Below, piece by piece: positions 22,283 to 32,759 of a stretch of DNA of 64,000 bases. Within the stretch, counting starts at the first letter, position 1, and the number at the start of each line of letters is the position of its first letter. The translations under genes and the position numbers were made by a program. Below the pieces are notes generated by a model. That model ran no database searches. It was not told the origin of the DNA and saw only the letters and a program-made list of their open reading frames with translations. Origin of the DNA: Vibrio taketomensis (GTDB lineage: Bacteria > Pseudomonadota > Gammaproteobacteria > Enterobacterales > Vibrionaceae); the NCBI RefSeq assembly GCF_009938165.1, contig NZ_AP019649.1, positions 558,001 to 622,000 on the forward strand, given 5' to 3'.

Positions 22283-22586
22283 ATCTGTCCAATTTCCTCG
22301 CATAATTAAACCAGCCTAAAAGACCCTGTAAAAATACAGTTAACTTATGTTTATTGGTGTTTGGGTTAAAAATTTAATCCAAATCATTATAATCAGTCTT
22401 AATGTGCCATGAGTAACGTTTGCGCATGTTTGTTAATTTTTCTAGTCACTATTTGAGAGCGATTTTAGAGGTATTTTCGAAATGTCGCCCTAATCACACC
22501 TCTTATGAGGATTAAAGTTGTTGTTTTAGGGTTTTGGCATTTTTCTTGCGAATCTTTCAAAAATACATTTTATTTTAATATGAATG

Positions 22587-22615
22587 TTGACACTGGTCAC
22601 AAGCGTCTTTAGAAT
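22587..22615 (+). promoter_or_regulatory. carA promoter
   Basis: TTGACA (22587-22592) and TAGAAT (22610-22615) are spaced by 17 bases, an almost ideal sigma-70 promoter with a predicted start near 22622. It leaves a leader of about 97 bases before carA. The 300 bases upstream, from the dapB terminator to here, are AT-rich and hold nothing else I can name. Confidence 0.7.
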
Positions 22616-22672
22616 TACGCCAATTTGTCTGTAACACCCAAAACGCGTTTTTATTGCGAAATGGAAGGCAAA

Positions 22673-22710
22673 GTTGCAAATTAATTTATTTTTATGCATT
22701 TTTATTCTGG
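22673..22710 (+). promoter_or_regulatory. Tandem ARG boxes (ArgR operator) before carA
   Basis: Against the arginine-repressor consensus TGMATWWWWATKCA, the core at 22675-22688 matches 12 of 14 bases and that at 22695-22708 matches 13 of 14. Taken as 18-bp boxes they are separated by 2 bp, the spacing expected for an ArgR hexamer. They end at the carA ribosome site, so arginine-bound ArgR could block transcription of carAB. Confidence 0.62.
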
Positions 22711-22718
22711 AGGTTGTC

Positions 22719-23858
22719 TTGAGTAAATTAGCACTGTTAGTCCTGGAAGATGGGACAGTGTTCCGCGGAGTGTCCATCGGCGCTGATGGTATTTCCGTTG
22801 GTGAAGTCGTTTTTAATACCTCGATGACGGGGTACCAAGAAATCCTCACTGATCCTTCCTATTCCCAGCAAATTGTTACTCTTACTTATCCTCACATTGG
22901 CAATACCGGAACCAATTCCGAAGACGAAGAATCTTCTTCAATTCATGCTCAAGGCCTTGTGATTCGCGATCTTCCTCTTATCGCTTCCAATTTCCGTAAC
23001 GAACAGTCCCTTTCTGATTACCTCAAGTCGCAAAACATTGTCGGCATCGCTGATATTGATACTCGTAAGCTCACTCGTATTCTGCGTGAAAAAGGCGCTC
23101 AAAATGGTTGTATCGTAGCTGGTAACAATCTAGACGAAGCATTGGCGCTAGCAAAAGCGAAAGAATTCCCTGGCTTGAAAGGTATGGACCTTGCGAAAGA
23201 AGTTACAACAAAAGAAGCGTATCAATGGAAACAAGGTTCGTGGACGCTCGAGGGTGGTCTTCCAGAAGCGCAAGATGACAGCGAACTGCCATACCACGTT
23301 GTTGCTTATGACTTCGGAGCCAAGCGAAACATCCTACGAATGTTGGTTGACCGCGGCTGCCGCCTAACTGTAGTGCCAGCTGAAACGTCAGCAGAAGAAG
23401 TGTTAGCACTGAATCCAGATGGCGTGTTCCTATCAAATGGCCCTGGTGATCCAGCACCATGTACTTATGCAATCGAAGCGACCAAAGTCTTCCTTGAAAA
23501 AGGTCTGCCAATTTTTGGTATCTGTCTTGGCCACCAAATTCTGGCGCTAGCGTCAGGTGCTCAAACAGTGAAAATGAAGTTTGGTCACCACGGTGCGAAC
23601 CACCCAGTAAAAGATTTGGACCGTAATGTAGTGATGATCACTTCGCAAAACCACGGCTTTGCGGCAGATGAGAAAACACTACCAGACAATCTACGTGCTA
23701 CTCACGTATCGCTATTTGATGGCTCACTGCAAGGTATTCACCGCACTGATAAGCCAGCATTTAGCTTCCAAGGTCACCCAGAAGCGAGCCCAGGTCCACA
23801 CGATGCGGCTCCGCTATTTGACCACTTTATCGAACTGATCAAAAAACACAGCGCTTAA
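22719..23858 (+). CDS. carA: Carbamoyl-phosphate synthase small (glutaminase) subunit CarA
   Basis: CarA hydrolyses glutamine and passes ammonia to CarB. I place the start at the TTG at 22719, because GGAGG sits five bases upstream and the product then begins [12 protein letters not shown] like relatives; E. coli carA also uses TTG. The result is 379 residues. The class I amidotransferase domain in the C-terminal half has GICLGHQ (nucleophile Cys near 268) and [11 protein letters not shown] (His/Glu near 350). carB follows after 16 bases. Confidence 0.95.
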   Translation: MSKLALLVLEDGTVFRGVSIGADGISVGEVVFNTSMTGYQEILTDPSYSQQIVTLTYPHIGNTGTNSEDEESSSIHAQGLVIRDLPLIASNFRNEQSLSDYLKSQNIVGIADIDTRKLTRILREKGAQNGCIVAGNNLDEALALAKAKEFPGLKGMDLAKEVTTKEAYQWKQGSWTLEGGLPEAQDDSELPYHVVAYDFGAKRNILRMLVDRGCRLTVVPAETSAEEVLALNPDGVFLSNGPGDPAPCTYAIEATKVFLEKGLPIFGICLGHQILALASGAQTVKMKFGHHGANHPVKDLDRNVVMITSQNHGFAADEKTLPDNLRATHVSLFDGSLQGIHRTDKPAFSFQGHPEASPGPHDAAPLFDHFIELIKKHSA

Positions 23859-23874
23859 TTCGGAGTAGTAGATA

Positions 23875-26800
23875 ATGCCAAAACGTACTGACATACAAAG
23901 TATTCTTATTCTAGGTGCTGGTCCGATTGTTATCGGTCAGGCATGTGAGTTTGACTACTCTGGCGCACAAGCGTGTAAAGCACTGCGTGAAGAAGGTTAC
24001 CGAGTAATCCTAGTGAACTCGAACCCTGCAACCATCATGACTGACCCAGAGATGGCTGATGCAACTTACATCGAGCCAATTCAATGGGAAGTGGTACGCA
24101 AGATCATTGAAAAAGAGCGTCCAGATGCGGTACTACCAACCATGGGTGGTCAAACCGCTCTAAACTGTGCACTTGAACTAGAACGTCAAGGCGTACTCGC
24201 AGAATTTGGCGTAGAAATGATTGGTGCTACGGCGGATGCAATCGACAAAGCAGAAGACCGTTCTCGCTTTGATAAAGCAATGAAGTCTATCGGTCTTGAA
24301 TGTCCGCGCGCTGATACGGCGAAAACAATGGAAGAAGCATACCAAGTGCTTGATATGGTTGGCTTCCCTTGTATCATTCGTCCTTCATTTACTATGGGTG
24401 GTACCGGTGGTGGTATCGCATACAACAAAGAAGAATTTGAAGAAATCTGTCGCCGTGGTTTGGACTTGTCGCCAACCAATGAGCTACTGATTGATGAATC
24501 TTTGATCGGTTGGAAAGAGTACGAAATGGAAGTGGTTCGTGACAAAGCGGACAACTGTATCATCGTATGTTCAATCGAAAACTTTGACCCAATGGGTATT
24601 CACACGGGTGACTCAATCACTGTTGCGCCAGCACAAACTCTAACCGATAAAGAGTACCAGCTAATGCGTAACGCATCGCTAGCAGTACTGCGTGAGATCG
24701 GTGTAGAGACAGGTGGTTCAAACGTACAGTTTGGTATCAACCCGAAAGATGGCCGCATGGTTATCATTGAGATGAACCCTCGTGTATCACGTTCATCTGC
24801 GCTGGCATCAAAAGCAACGGGTTTCCCAATTGCAAAAATTGCGGCGAAACTAGCAGTAGGCTTTACGCTTGATGAGCTACAAAATGACATCACCGGTGGT
24901 ACAACACCTGCGTCATTTGAACCAACCATCGACTACGTTGTGACTAAGATTCCTCGTTTTAACTTCGAGAAATTTGCCGGTGCTAACTCTCGTCTAACGA
25001 CTCAGATGAAGTCGGTAGGTGAAGTGATGGCGATTGGTCGTAACCAACAAGAATCACTACAAAAAGCACTACGTGGCTTAGAAGTAGGTGCTAATGGTTT
25101 CGACGAGATGGTTGATCTAGATTCACCAGATGCACTAACCAAAATCCGTCATGAGCTGAAAGAAGCAGGTGCGGAACGTATTTGGTACATTGCTGATGCA
25201 TTCCGTGCAGGCATGTCAGTGGATGGTGTGTTTAACCTGACTAACATCGACCGTTGGTTCCTAGTTCAAATTGAAGAGCTAGTGAGACTGGAAGAGCAAG
25301 TGAAAGCGGGCGGTTTTGCTGGTCTGACTGAAGATGTGCTACGTCAGATGAAACGTAAAGGTTTTGCTGATGCGCGCCTATCGAAGCTGCTAGGTGTGGC
25401 AGAAAGCGAAATTCGTCGTCTGCGTGACCAATACAATATTCACCCAGTATACAAACGCGTCGATACCTGTGCGGCTGAGTTCTCTTCAGATACGGCTTAC
25501 ATGTACTCATCTTACGATGAAGAGTGTGAAGCGAATCCAACAGACAAAGACAAGATCATGGTATTGGGCGGTGGTCCAAACCGTATCGGTCAAGGTATCG
25601 AATTTGATTACTGCTGTGTACACGCATCACTTGCACTGCGTGAAGATGGTTACGAAACCATTATGGTGAACTGTAACCCAGAGACAGTATCAACGGATTA
25701 CGACACATCTGATCGTCTGTATTTTGAACCAGTAACGCTTGAAGATGTACTTTCAATCGTACGTGTTGAGAAGCCTAAAGGTGTGATCGTTCAATACGGT
25801 GGTCAAACACCTCTGAAACTGGCGCGTGCACTTGAAGCGGCGGGTGTGCCAATCATCGGTACTAGCCCTGATGCTATCGACCGTGCAGAAGACCGTGAGC
25901 GTTTCCAAGCGGCAGTAGAGCGTCTAGGTCTACTACAGCCAGAAAACGCAACAGTAACGACGATGGAACAAGCCGTTGAGAAATCAAAAGAAATTGGTTT
26001 CCCACTGGTAGTACGTCCTTCATACGTATTGGGCGGTCGTGCGATGGAAATCGTCTACGACGAACAAGATCTGCGCCGTTACTTCAATGAAGCGGTAAGC
26101 GTATCGAATGAATCACCAGTACTGTTAGATCGCTTCTTAGATAACGCAACAGAAGTTGATATCGACGCTATCTGTGACGGTGAACGTGTAGTGATTGGTG
26201 GTATCATGGAGCACATTGAACAAGCGGGTGTTCACTCAGGTGACTCAGCATGTTCACTTCCTGCTTACACGCTAAGCCAAGAAATCCAAGACAAGATGCG
26301 TGAACAAGTTGAGAAACTTGCATTTGAATTGGGTGTACGTGGCCTGATGAACACGCAGTTCGCAGTGAAAGATAACGAAGTTTACCTGATCGAAGTAAAC
26401 CCTCGTGCGGCGCGTACGGTACCATTCGTATCAAAAGCAACCGGTGCACCACTAGCGAAAATCGCAGCGCGTGTAATGGCGGGTCAATCTCTTGAATCTC
26501 AAGGCTTTACTAAAGAGATCATTCCACCTTACTACTCAGTAAAAGAAGTGGTACTACCGTTCAACAAGTTCCCTGGCGTTGACCCACTATTGGGCCCTGA
26601 AATGCGCTCAACGGGTGAAGTCATGGGTGTGGGTGCTACATTTGCTGAAGCTTATGCAAAAGCAGAACTTGGTTGTGGCAGCGTTTATCCTGAAGGTGGT
26701 CGAGCACTGCTGTCAGTTCGTGAAGAAGACAAGCAACGCGTCGTTGATCTAGCATCTAAGCTAGTAAAACTGGGTTACCAACTTGATGCAACACACGGTA

Positions 26801-27105
26801 CAGCGGTTATTCTAGGTGAAGCGGGCATTAACCCTCGTCTAGTTAACAAAGTACATGAAGGTCGTCCTCATATTCTTGACCGCATCAAGAACAATGAGTA
26901 CACCTACATCGTAAACACGGCGGCGGGTCGTCAAGCAATTGAAGATTCGAAAGTACTACGCCGTGGCGCTCTAGCGGAGAAGGTGAACTACACCACAACG
27001 CTAAACGCAGCGTTTGCAACTTGTATGGCGCATACTGCGGATGCGAAGAGCTCAGTGACTTCAGTTCAAGAGCTACACGCAAAAGTAAAAGCAAGCCTAG
27101 CGTAA
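23875..27105 (+). CDS. carB: Carbamoyl-phosphate synthase large subunit CarB
   Basis: CarB makes carbamoyl phosphate from bicarbonate, ammonia and two ATP, for arginine and pyrimidine synthesis. The 1076-residue protein is two homologous ATP-grasp halves (about 1-400 and 553-935, each opening with a GxGPxxIGQ nucleotide motif), an oligomerisation segment and a C-terminal MGS-like allosteric domain (about 936-1076) where UMP and ornithine act in homologues. It ends with a strong terminator 19 bases downstream. Confidence 0.98.
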   Translation: MPKRTDIQSILILGAGPIVIGQACEFDYSGAQACKALREEGYRVILVNSNPATIMTDPEMADATYIEPIQWEVVRKIIEKERPDAVLPTMGGQTALNCALELERQGVLAEFGVEMIGATADAIDKAEDRSRFDKAMKSIGLECPRADTAKTMEEAYQVLDMVGFPCIIRPSFTMGGTGGGIAYNKEEFEEICRRGLDLSPTNELLIDESLIGWKEYEMEVVRDKADNCIIVCSIENFDPMGIHTGDSITVAPAQTLTDKEYQLMRNASLAVLREIGVETGGSNVQFGINPKDGRMVIIEMNPRVSRSSALASKATGFPIAKIAAKLAVGFTLDELQNDITGGTTPASFEPTIDYVVTKIPRFNFEKFAGANSRLTTQMKSVGEVMAIGRNQQESLQKALRGLEVGANGFDEMVDLDSPDALTKIRHELKEAGAERIWYIADAFRAGMSVDGVFNLTNIDRWFLVQIEELVRLEEQVKAGGFAGLTEDVLRQMKRKGFADARLSKLLGVAESEIRRLRDQYNIHPVYKRVDTCAAEFSSDTAYMYSSYDEECEANPTDKDKIMVLGGGPNRIGQGIEFDYCCVHASLALREDGYETIMVNCNPETVSTDYDTSDRLYFEPVTLEDVLSIVRVEKPKGVIVQYGGQTPLKLARALEAAGVPIIGTSPDAIDRAEDRERFQAAVERLGLLQPENATVTTMEQAVEKSKEIGFPLVVRPSYVLGGRAMEIVYDEQDLRRYFNEAVSVSNESPVLLDRFLDNATEVDIDAICDGERVVIGGIMEHIEQAGVHSGDSACSLPAYTLSQEIQDKMREQVEKLAFELGVRGLMNTQFAVKDNEVYLIEVNPRAARTVPFVSKATGAPLAKIAARVMAGQSLESQGFTKEIIPPYYSVKEVVLPFNKFPGVDPLLGPEMRSTGEVMGVGATFAEAYAKAELGCGSVYPEGGRALLSVREEDKQRVVDLASKLVKLGYQLDATHGTAVILGEAGINPRLVNKVHEGRPHILDRIKNNEYTYIVNTAAGRQAIEDSKVLRRGALAEKVNYTTTLNAAFATCMAHTADAKSSVTSVQELHAKVKASLA

Positions 27106-27124
27106 GCGAGAATTGATAAATACC

Positions 27125-27152
27125 AGCCCACTCTTATGAGTGGGCTTTTTTT
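27125..27152 (+). terminator. Terminator downstream of carAB
   Basis: AGCCCACTC (27125-27133) and GAGTGGGCT (27138-27146) form a perfect nine-pair stem followed by seven T. Confidence 0.9.
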
Positions 27153-27277
27153 CGTCTCAATATAGGACTTGCGAACTAATTGTTGAAAATTAGGAATAGG
27201 TAGCAGGCGAATCTTTCGCTAACAGGATAGAGAAAGAGATGATAACGTTAGCTTCTCACTGACTCATTGAATAATAA

Positions 27278-28057
27278 ATGGAAATTACATTCGAAATACT
27301 GGCACTCCTAACTTTGGTCGCCACGGCGGCAGGTTTTATTGATGCCATGGCTGGCGGTGGCGGTTTGCTTACCTTACCCGCACTGCTTGCTGCTGGTGTG
27401 CCGCCCACTCAGGCTCTGGCGACCAATAAATTGCAAAGCTCATTTGGCAGCTTTTCTGCCAGTTGGTATTTTGTGCGTAATGGCATTGTGAGCTTAAAAG
27501 AGATGCGTTTAGCGATCGCTTGCACTTTTGTCGGTTCGGCAATTGGTGCTGAGGCGGTACAGTTTATCGATGCCGGAGTGCTGACCAGTCTTATTCCTGT
27601 TCTGCTGATATCCATTTCACTCTATTTCTTACTCGCTCCCACCACCAAAGCCGAGCAGGGCGCAAGCAAGCTTTCAGAAGCCGCTTTCGCACTTTGTGTC
27701 GGTGGTGGTGTCGGTTTCTATGATGGCTTTTTTGGCCCAGGTACGGGTTCTATTTTTACCGTCTGTTTTGTTGCGATTGCTCAATACTCATTGGTAGATG
27801 CGACCGCACGAACTAAGGTGCTCAATTTCACTTCAAATATCGCCGCACTGCTGTTTTTTATCTTTGCTGGATTGCCGATTTGGGAGTTGGGCTTAGTGAT
27901 GGCGATTGGCGGCTTTACCGGAGCACAACTTGGTGCTCGAGTGGTGGTGACGAAAGGTCAACGCTGGATTCGCCCGCTAGTCATCACCATGTCGATGTTG
28001 ATGGCAGCGAAGCTGCTTTGGGAACAGCATCAGCAATGGTTGCTATCAATGTTTTGA
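27278..28057 (+). CDS. TSUP-family membrane permease (YfcA-like)
   Basis: A 259-residue polytopic inner-membrane protein with about eight hydrophobic segments. It has the TSUP (TauE/SafE, DUF81) hallmarks: AGFIDAMAGGGGLLTLPAL near the N-terminus, the family's GFYDGFFGPGTGS at the start of the second half and ATNKLQ. It resembles E. coli YfcA throughout. The family is thought to move sulfite, sulfonates or related anions; the substrate here is unknown. Its 3' end overlaps the convergent LysR gene by 74 bases. Confidence 0.85.
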   Translation: MEITFEILALLTLVATAAGFIDAMAGGGGLLTLPALLAAGVPPTQALATNKLQSSFGSFSASWYFVRNGIVSLKEMRLAIACTFVGSAIGAEAVQFIDAGVLTSLIPVLLISISLYFLLAPTTKAEQGASKLSEAAFALCVGGGVGFYDGFFGPGTGSIFTVCFVAIAQYSLVDATARTKVLNFTSNIAALLFFIFAGLPIWELGLVMAIGGFTGAQLGARVVVTKGQRWIRPLVITMSMLMAAKLLWEQHQQWLLSMF

Positions 28058-28853
28058 TTCGCTCATTGCGATAAGACGATGGGCGCAAACAGATATTGAT
28101 TGGCCGTGATAGTGATTGCAGCTCGGCGAAGTGATGGCAGTGCTGAGCTGTTATCTGCAAAGTTTTGATTACAGACAGCGGTACTAAGGCTGGTGCTATA
28201 CCTGATAGCGCTAATTGCGCTGCGGCTGCATACGAGTCCATTTGCATCACAGGCGTCATCGCCAGTTGGTTGAGTATCGCATACTGATAGGTATTGGCGG
28301 GGTTGCTGAGATCATTGGTGATGATCGTTTCTGGCAGTGCAGATAAATGATGCTTAAATACGATATAAAATGGCTCATCAAACAGTGGGAATACCAGTAA
28401 TTGATGTTGGCTAGGTAAATAGCCCGCGCAGACGCCAATATGGGCTTTGCCTGACTGAACATGCTCGACAATTCTTGGAGTATGGTTAGTGGTCAGATTA
28501 ATAAACGGGTCTCGCTGAATATAGTCACTCAATATTGGCGCTAAATAACCTGCCACCAGTGTCTCTGAGCAGTCGAGTTTGATCATACTGCTCTCAACCA
28601 TGCTTTGTTGCTCGTGTATCAGCCCACGAAGCTCATTAAATGTCGGTTCAATATTGGCGATCAGATTGAGCGCTTCATTGGTGAGCTGAACATTTCTGCC
28701 ATCAGGCACGATCAGTTTTTTACCCAATTTGTTTTCTAAATTTGAGATGCGTTTACTCACAGCCGATTGGCTAATGTAGAGCAAACTGCCAGCTCGGCTC
28801 ATGGTTTTGGCTTTACTTAGGGTAATCAGTGTTTCGATGCCTTCAAGTAGCAT
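27984..28853 (-). CDS. LysR-family transcriptional regulator
   Basis: A 289-residue LysR-type regulator. The N-terminal winged helix-turn-helix is clear (TLSKAKTMSRAGSLLYISQ, then VSKRISNLENKLGKKL, about 10-45). The remainder is the periplasmic-binding-like effector domain. It is convergent with the TSUP permease and overlaps its 3' end, so control of that permease is possible but not shown. The target and effector cannot be named. Confidence 0.88.
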   Translation of the reverse strand: MLLEGIETLITLSKAKTMSRAGSLLYISQSAVSKRISNLENKLGKKLIVPDGRNVQLTNEALNLIANIEPTFNELRGLIHEQQSMVESSMIKLDCSETLVAGYLAPILSDYIQRDPFINLTTNHTPRIVEHVQSGKAHIGVCAGYLPSQHQLLVFPLFDEPFYIVFKHHLSALPETIITNDLSNPANTYQYAILNQLAMTPVMQMDSYAAAAQLALSGIAPALVPLSVIKTLQITAQHCHHFAELQSLSRPINICLRPSSYRNERIKTLIATIADAVPKAASLPSTSTW

Positions 28854-28914
28854 AGTGATTAATGACTAAATGGAATCATTGCGTCAATGTAACCGAACTT
28901 GAGTCTGTATGCAC

Positions 28915-28943
28915 AAAAAAACGGCACTACTGTGAGTGCCGTT
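28915..28943 (-). terminator. Terminator of gbpA
   Basis: On the minus strand AACGGCACT and AGTGCCGTT (28920-28943) form a nine-pair stem around six bases, followed by seven T. It lies 27 bases past the gbpA stop. Confidence 0.85.
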
Positions 28944-28970
28944 ATAATCAAACAAAATTTAAGTGATAAA

Positions 28971-30431
28971 TCAGTTCACTTTATCCCATGCCATTGTCCA
29001 GTGAGAACCCGTCGCTGGCGTGTAATGTGTTGCGTTTTCTGTCCACTGTGAGCAGTAACCTGAGTATGGGAATGGCTTACATTGGTAGATTTGACCATCG
29101 CTCGCCAAGACTTTAGTACCTGCGGTGTAGCTTTTCACACTCTCTGGGAAGACAAAATCATAGTCGCCCGCTGGTGGCGGAGTTTGCGCTTCAATAAGGT
29201 GGAAGTCGTAGTTAATTTGATCAATTAGATTGCCAGCTTGATCTTTAATGCGACTAACTAGCACATGGTGGCCTTGCTCTGATTTAGATAGCGTCAACGT
29301 CAGCGGTAGGTCTTGACCATCAGTAAGCTTACCCGTCCAACTTGCCAGCGCTTCACGGCCGTGATTGTAAACGGTAAGTTCAGTTTCAATATCACCTTCT
29401 GCTGTTAGGGCTAGGTTTAGTTCGGTTGCTTGTCCGTCGATGATGTACTCAGACTCAAGACCTTCAACGGTTAACGAGTATTCTGGTAGGGTAGTTTCGA
29501 TATCGTAACCAATTTCAACGCGTTGCAGACCGCTTCCAGTTTGTAGGTAAACTGGGTTAGCGCCGTAGACTGGCGTAAATTTATCTGCGCTGTATTGGCC
29601 AGCTTTAATTGCAGATTGCTCTTGGTTGATCTTAGCGGCTAACGCATGTGACCAATTGTTTGCTTGGGTGAGGCTTTGCTCTGTGATGGTTAGCTCAGTG
29701 CGGTAAGCGATGTTTTCACCGGCATTATCAAATACGCGGGTGAAGACTTTATCACCAATGTTGAGATCCATGGTTGGATTGATTTGACCAGCTTGGTTCC
29801 ACTCAGGGAGCACTGGGCCTTGACCATCAAATTTAACGTCGATGACGTTGTAGAATGCGGCTGCAGTATCACCGACATCCCAAACCGCTAGGATTACATG
29901 GTAGCCTTCGCGCTCTGGAACGTTACATTCATGCGTGACTTGTTTTGGTGGCTGCACCATGTTGCCTTCGATCACGCAGAATGGGTTTAGATCAAATGAA
30001 TCGCGTGATAGAACTTGGTTTGCATTCCAATTTGGTTTAGTGATGTAGTATTTCCAATCACGAGTGACGTGGTTAGCGGTAAAGGTCCACTCAAAATTTT
30101 GCATGCCTGATGTGATAGGACGTTTCACCCAACGATCGGCAGTTTGCTCATCAAGTGCAGTCGCAAGCGCTGATTGCGCACTGGCAATTTTACCATCAAC
30201 AGGGCCAGCTTGAGGAAAACCTTCAGGGCCTTCAACACTTTGTGGTTCATATTGAATCGCGCCACAATCGCGGTTTTTTTCGTTGGTATCAGGCGTTGGG
30301 TACTTACAAAGTGCAGCGCGACTACCTGCAATACCATCGTTAAATTCAGAGACGTAGCCGTGAGCAGCTACATTACCGCTCAGCGCTGTTAGAGCAAGCG
30401 CAAGCAGAGTTTTATTTGGCAGTGATTTCAT
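28971..30431 (-). CDS. gbpA: N-acetylglucosamine-binding protein GbpA (chitin-binding LPMO)
   Basis: A secreted chitin-active lytic polysaccharide monooxygenase and colonisation factor. I use the ATG at 30431 (486 residues; AAGGA seven bases upstream); a GTG at 30434 is adjacent. A signal peptide of about 23 residues ends in NVAA and leaves HGYVSEF at the mature N-terminus, the first copper-brace histidine; a second lies in [12 protein letters not shown]. Order: AA10 LPMO domain (about 24-200), two middle domains for bacterial-surface binding, and a C-terminal chitin-binding module (about 435-486) with [15 protein letters not shown]. The sequence tracks V. cholerae GbpA closely. Confidence 0.96.
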   Translation of the reverse strand: MKSLPNKTLLALALTALSGNVAAHGYVSEFNDGIAGSRAALCKYPTPDTNEKNRDCGAIQYEPQSVEGPEGFPQAGPVDGKIASAQSALATALDEQTADRWVKRPITSGMQNFEWTFTANHVTRDWKYYITKPNWNANQVLSRDSFDLNPFCVIEGNMVQPPKQVTHECNVPEREGYHVILAVWDVGDTAAAFYNVIDVKFDGQGPVLPEWNQAGQINPTMDLNIGDKVFTRVFDNAGENIAYRTELTITEQSLTQANNWSHALAAKINQEQSAIKAGQYSADKFTPVYGANPVYLQTGSGLQRVEIGYDIETTLPEYSLTVEGLESEYIIDGQATELNLALTAEGDIETELTVYNHGREALASWTGKLTDGQDLPLTLTLSKSEQGHHVLVSRIKDQAGNLIDQINYDFHLIEAQTPPPAGDYDFVFPESVKSYTAGTKVLASDGQIYQCKPFPYSGYCSQWTENATHYTPATGSHWTMAWDKVN

Positions 30432-30540
30432 CACATGTTCCTTTTGGTTGACTTAAAATAGTCACACTTTGGCGCATGCAAATAGGGTTCTACCAACGCA
30501 AGGTTGATGTTACCTAAGACACTTAATAATGGCTATCAAG

Positions 30541-30622
30541 TGGCGGCCCCGCTATCTTTGATTGTTATCATCTTTAGACCGGAAGCTTTGCGTCCCACTC
30601 TTTCGAATGGTTTGCCGAAGTA
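30541..30622 (-). promoter_or_regulatory. Cyclic di-GMP-I riboswitch (GEMM-I) of gbpA
   Basis: The minus strand has the GEMM-I layout: P1 strand CUUCGGC, the conserved AAACC, a stem ACCAUUC-GAAA-GAGUGG with GNRA tetraloop, GGGACGCAAAGC joining, the CCGG-UCUAAAG tetraloop-receptor arm, and the closing UAGCGGGG with GCCG pairing back to CGGC. The aptamer ends about 110 bases before gbpA. A gbpA-linked riboswitch (Vc1) is known in V. cholerae. Just downstream, CACUU...AAGUG (around 30519-30542) can form a hairpin that may be part of the expression platform; no U-run follows it. Confidence 0.92.
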
Positions 30623-30797
30623 TGAATTGAGCGATTTGGAATGTAACGCAGAGGTGAGTATCACAACTACAAACTTAACTGAGTTGTGGAATTAAAATCC
30701 CACTCGATATGCTTGGTGTTGATATTCTCTGCAGTTGTTCACTGGTTTGGCTTAGTTAAGCCTATTTTTTGGCACGAAGAATTTTTATATAGATGCC

Positions 30798-30828
30798 AAA
30801 AAGAAAAGCAGGCTTGCACCTGCTTTTC
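30798..30828 (-). terminator. Terminator of grcA
   Basis: GAAAAGCAGG (30803-30812) and CCTGCTTTTC (30819-30828) form a perfect ten-pair stem, followed on the minus strand by a T-rich tail. Another small GC stem (30845-30866) lies directly after the grcA stop codon. Confidence 0.8.
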
Positions 30829-30867
30829 AAAAACTTGGGTCTTAATTTTTGCCGTTCGGCGAAAAAA

Positions 30868-31245
30868 TTATAGAGACTCAGTAAAAGTACGAGCGATAAC
30901 GTCGCGTTGTTGCTCTGGAGTTAGAGAGTTGAAACGCACAGCGTAGCCAGATACACGGATAGTTAGCTGTGGGTAGTTCTCTGGGTGAGCAACTGCGTCT
31001 TCTAGAGTTTCACGACGTAGTACGTTTACGTTTAGGTGTTGACCACCTTCGATTTTTGGCGCAGCTTCGATTGCTACTTCACGGCTTTCGTACTCACCTA
31101 GGTCGCTGATAGCGATAACTTGGTCAGCTTCGTAGCCAGATGCTGCAGCAACACAACGTGCTTCATTCTTCTCGCTATCTAGTAGCCAGATTGAGTTTAG
31201 TAGGTCGTCGTTAGCGGCTTTAGTAATTTGAATACCTTGAATCAT
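30868..31245 (-). CDS. grcA: Autonomous glycyl radical cofactor GrcA (YfiD)
   Basis: A 125-residue glycyl-radical protein that can replace the damaged C-terminal part of pyruvate formate-lyase. The C-terminal half carries the radical-site motif [13 protein letters not shown] with the radical glycine in SGY, and the ending is colinear with the PFL tail. It is a single-gene unit on the minus strand with two FNR-like sites upstream, which fits an anaerobic or low-pH role. Confidence 0.96.
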   Translation of the reverse strand: MIQGIQITKAANDDLLNSIWLLDSEKNEARCVAAASGYEADQVIAISDLGEYESREVAIEAAPKIEGGQHLNVNVLRRETLEDAVAHPENYPQLTIRVSGYAVRFNSLTPEQQRDVIARTFTESL

Positions 31246-31315
31246 TACGTTCTCCTAGTCCACATAAATGTGGTTCTTATTGGTGTTAATTTTCAAATTT
31301 TTTGTCGAGCTACGT

Positions 31316-31359
31316 ATTATATAGCGAATATCCATTATAATAATATTGATTTAAGTCAA
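31316..31359 (-). promoter_or_regulatory. FNR-dependent grcA promoter
   Basis: TTGATTTAAGTCAA (31346-31359) fits the FNR consensus TTGAT-N4-ATCAA with one mismatch. On the minus strand a TATAAT (31321 down to 31316) predicts a start near 31309, putting the FNR site at about -43, close to the usual class II activation position of -41.5. CCACAT-AA-ATGTGG (31260-31273) forms a small hairpin in the leader. Confidence 0.65.
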
Positions 31360-31398
31360 ATTACAACCAAAAACATTGAATTTCTTGTGGGAATTTTA

Positions 31399-31412
31399 TT
31401 GAGTTAAATCAA
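31399..31412 (-). promoter_or_regulatory. Second FNR-like site upstream of grcA
   Basis: TTGAGTTAAATCAA differs from TTGAT-N4-ATCAA at one base. It lies 53 bp upstream of the first site, in a 329-base AT-rich gap between grcA and nfo that holds no gene. Confidence 0.55.
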
Positions 31413-31574
31413 TAAAGTGTTTAAAACGAGTAATTACAAAATATTTTAATATTTAAAATTTAGTTAAATGAGTCATTTTGTTGTAAATTTACTACAAAAT
31501 GACAATTTGAAAGGTCACAATTTACGCTAACTAACTGTTATTAGGTAGCGAAACTGAAAGAGTAAAGTGGTTAA

Positions 31575-32459
31575 ATGACAATGAGATCTGTATCACAAAA
31601 TAAATATATCGGTGCTCATGTTTCTGCCGCTGGTGGTGTTGATCAAGCACCGCTGCGTGCACGTGAGATCGGTGCTAATGCTTTTGCATTGTTTACTAAA
31701 AATCAACGCCAATGGGTAGCAAAGCCACTGGAAGCAAAAACCATCAGCGCATTTAAAGCAAATTGCAAAATGTTGGGCTTTTCCGCTGAGCATATTTTGC
31801 CCCATGACTCCTATTTGATTAATTTGGGTGCGCCGGAGGCTGACAAACTAGAAAAGTCTCGCGCGGCTTTTATCGATGAGATGGAGCGTTGCCAGCAGTT
31901 AGGTTTAACGCTGTTAAACTTTCACCCAGGCAGCCACCTCAACAAAATCTCAGAACAAGAGTGTTTAGCAACGATTGCTGAATCGATCAATCTTGCGCAC
32001 CAAGCTGTGCCAGATGTGATTGCGGTCATCGAGAACACGGCAGGGCAAGGTTCAAACCTTGGTTGGCGCTTTGAGCATTTGGCTGAGATTATCGAACAAG
32101 TTGACGATAAGTCTCGAGTTGGGGTGTGTTTAGATACCTGTCATACCTTTGCTGCGGGGTACGATTTGTCGTCACTCGAGGCGTGTGAAGTCACTTTTGC
32201 TGAGTTTGACCGTGTGGTAGGTATGCACTATCTACGTGCAATGCACATTAATGATTCAAAGTCGAAGTTGGGCAGTAAGGTCGATAGACACCATGCATTA
32301 GGTAAAGGTGAAATTGGTTGGAGCTGTTTTGAATATATCGCTAAAGATGCTCGCTTTGATGGTATCCCTCTAATTTTAGAGACAATTGAACCTGAACTTT
32401 GGGCGAATGAAATTAAGCAACTACGTACGTTTCATCAACAAAGTTTAGTGACCGAATAA
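31575..32459 (+). CDS. nfo: Endonuclease IV (Nfo)
   Basis: An apurinic/apyrimidinic endonuclease of base-excision repair with a three-zinc TIM barrel. The 294-residue protein begins near [11 protein letters not shown] and has the AP endonuclease 2 motifs [29 protein letters not shown] and MHINDSKS, which provide the zinc ligands. The N-terminus has about nine extra residues compared with the E. coli protein; an in-frame ATG at 31581 is an alternative start. It precedes ung, another base-excision gene. Confidence 0.96.
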   Translation: MTMRSVSQNKYIGAHVSAAGGVDQAPLRAREIGANAFALFTKNQRQWVAKPLEAKTISAFKANCKMLGFSAEHILPHDSYLINLGAPEADKLEKSRAAFIDEMERCQQLGLTLLNFHPGSHLNKISEQECLATIAESINLAHQAVPDVIAVIENTAGQGSNLGWRFEHLAEIIEQVDDKSRVGVCLDTCHTFAAGYDLSSLEACEVTFAEFDRVVGMHYLRAMHINDSKSKLGSKVDRHHALGKGEIGWSCFEYIAKDARFDGIPLILETIEPELWANEIKQLRTFHQQSLVTE

Positions 32460-32553
32460 GTTTTAGTTAAATACTTGACCAAACTGGCATCTTTCTTTCA
32501 TAACTTAAATAACAATACTTGTGCAACGTGGTTATGTTAAGAAAGGTGCTGCT

Positions 32554-32664
32554 ATGAATGTATCCAATTCTGTCCCTGCTCATCGTCCTCATCGAATGCC
32601 CACACCTAATCGCCATGTTAATGGCCAAGGTCACTACCGCACTCCTCAGCGTCCACCTCATTAA
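32554..32664 (+). CDS. Possible 36-residue His/Pro/Arg-rich small protein
   Basis: An ATG at 32554 is preceded by AAAGGTG at seven bases and opens a 36-codon frame ending in TAA in the nfo-ung gap. The product is rich in His, Pro and Arg (for example MPTPNRHVNGQGHYRT) and has no hydrophobic segment. I do not recognise a family. A possible -35, TTGACC, lies at 32475-32480. It could be a real small protein or chance; conservation across species would decide. Confidence 0.35.
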   Translation: MNVSNSVPAHRPHRMPTPNRHVNGQGHYRTPQRPPH

Positions 32665-32759
32665 ATACTCGGTTAGTGGGTTATATCACTTTGTTCATGA
32701 TAGGCTTTTTGCGACAATAGCAACTTGAAACGATCTTCAATCTATTCAAGGAAGCCCGC

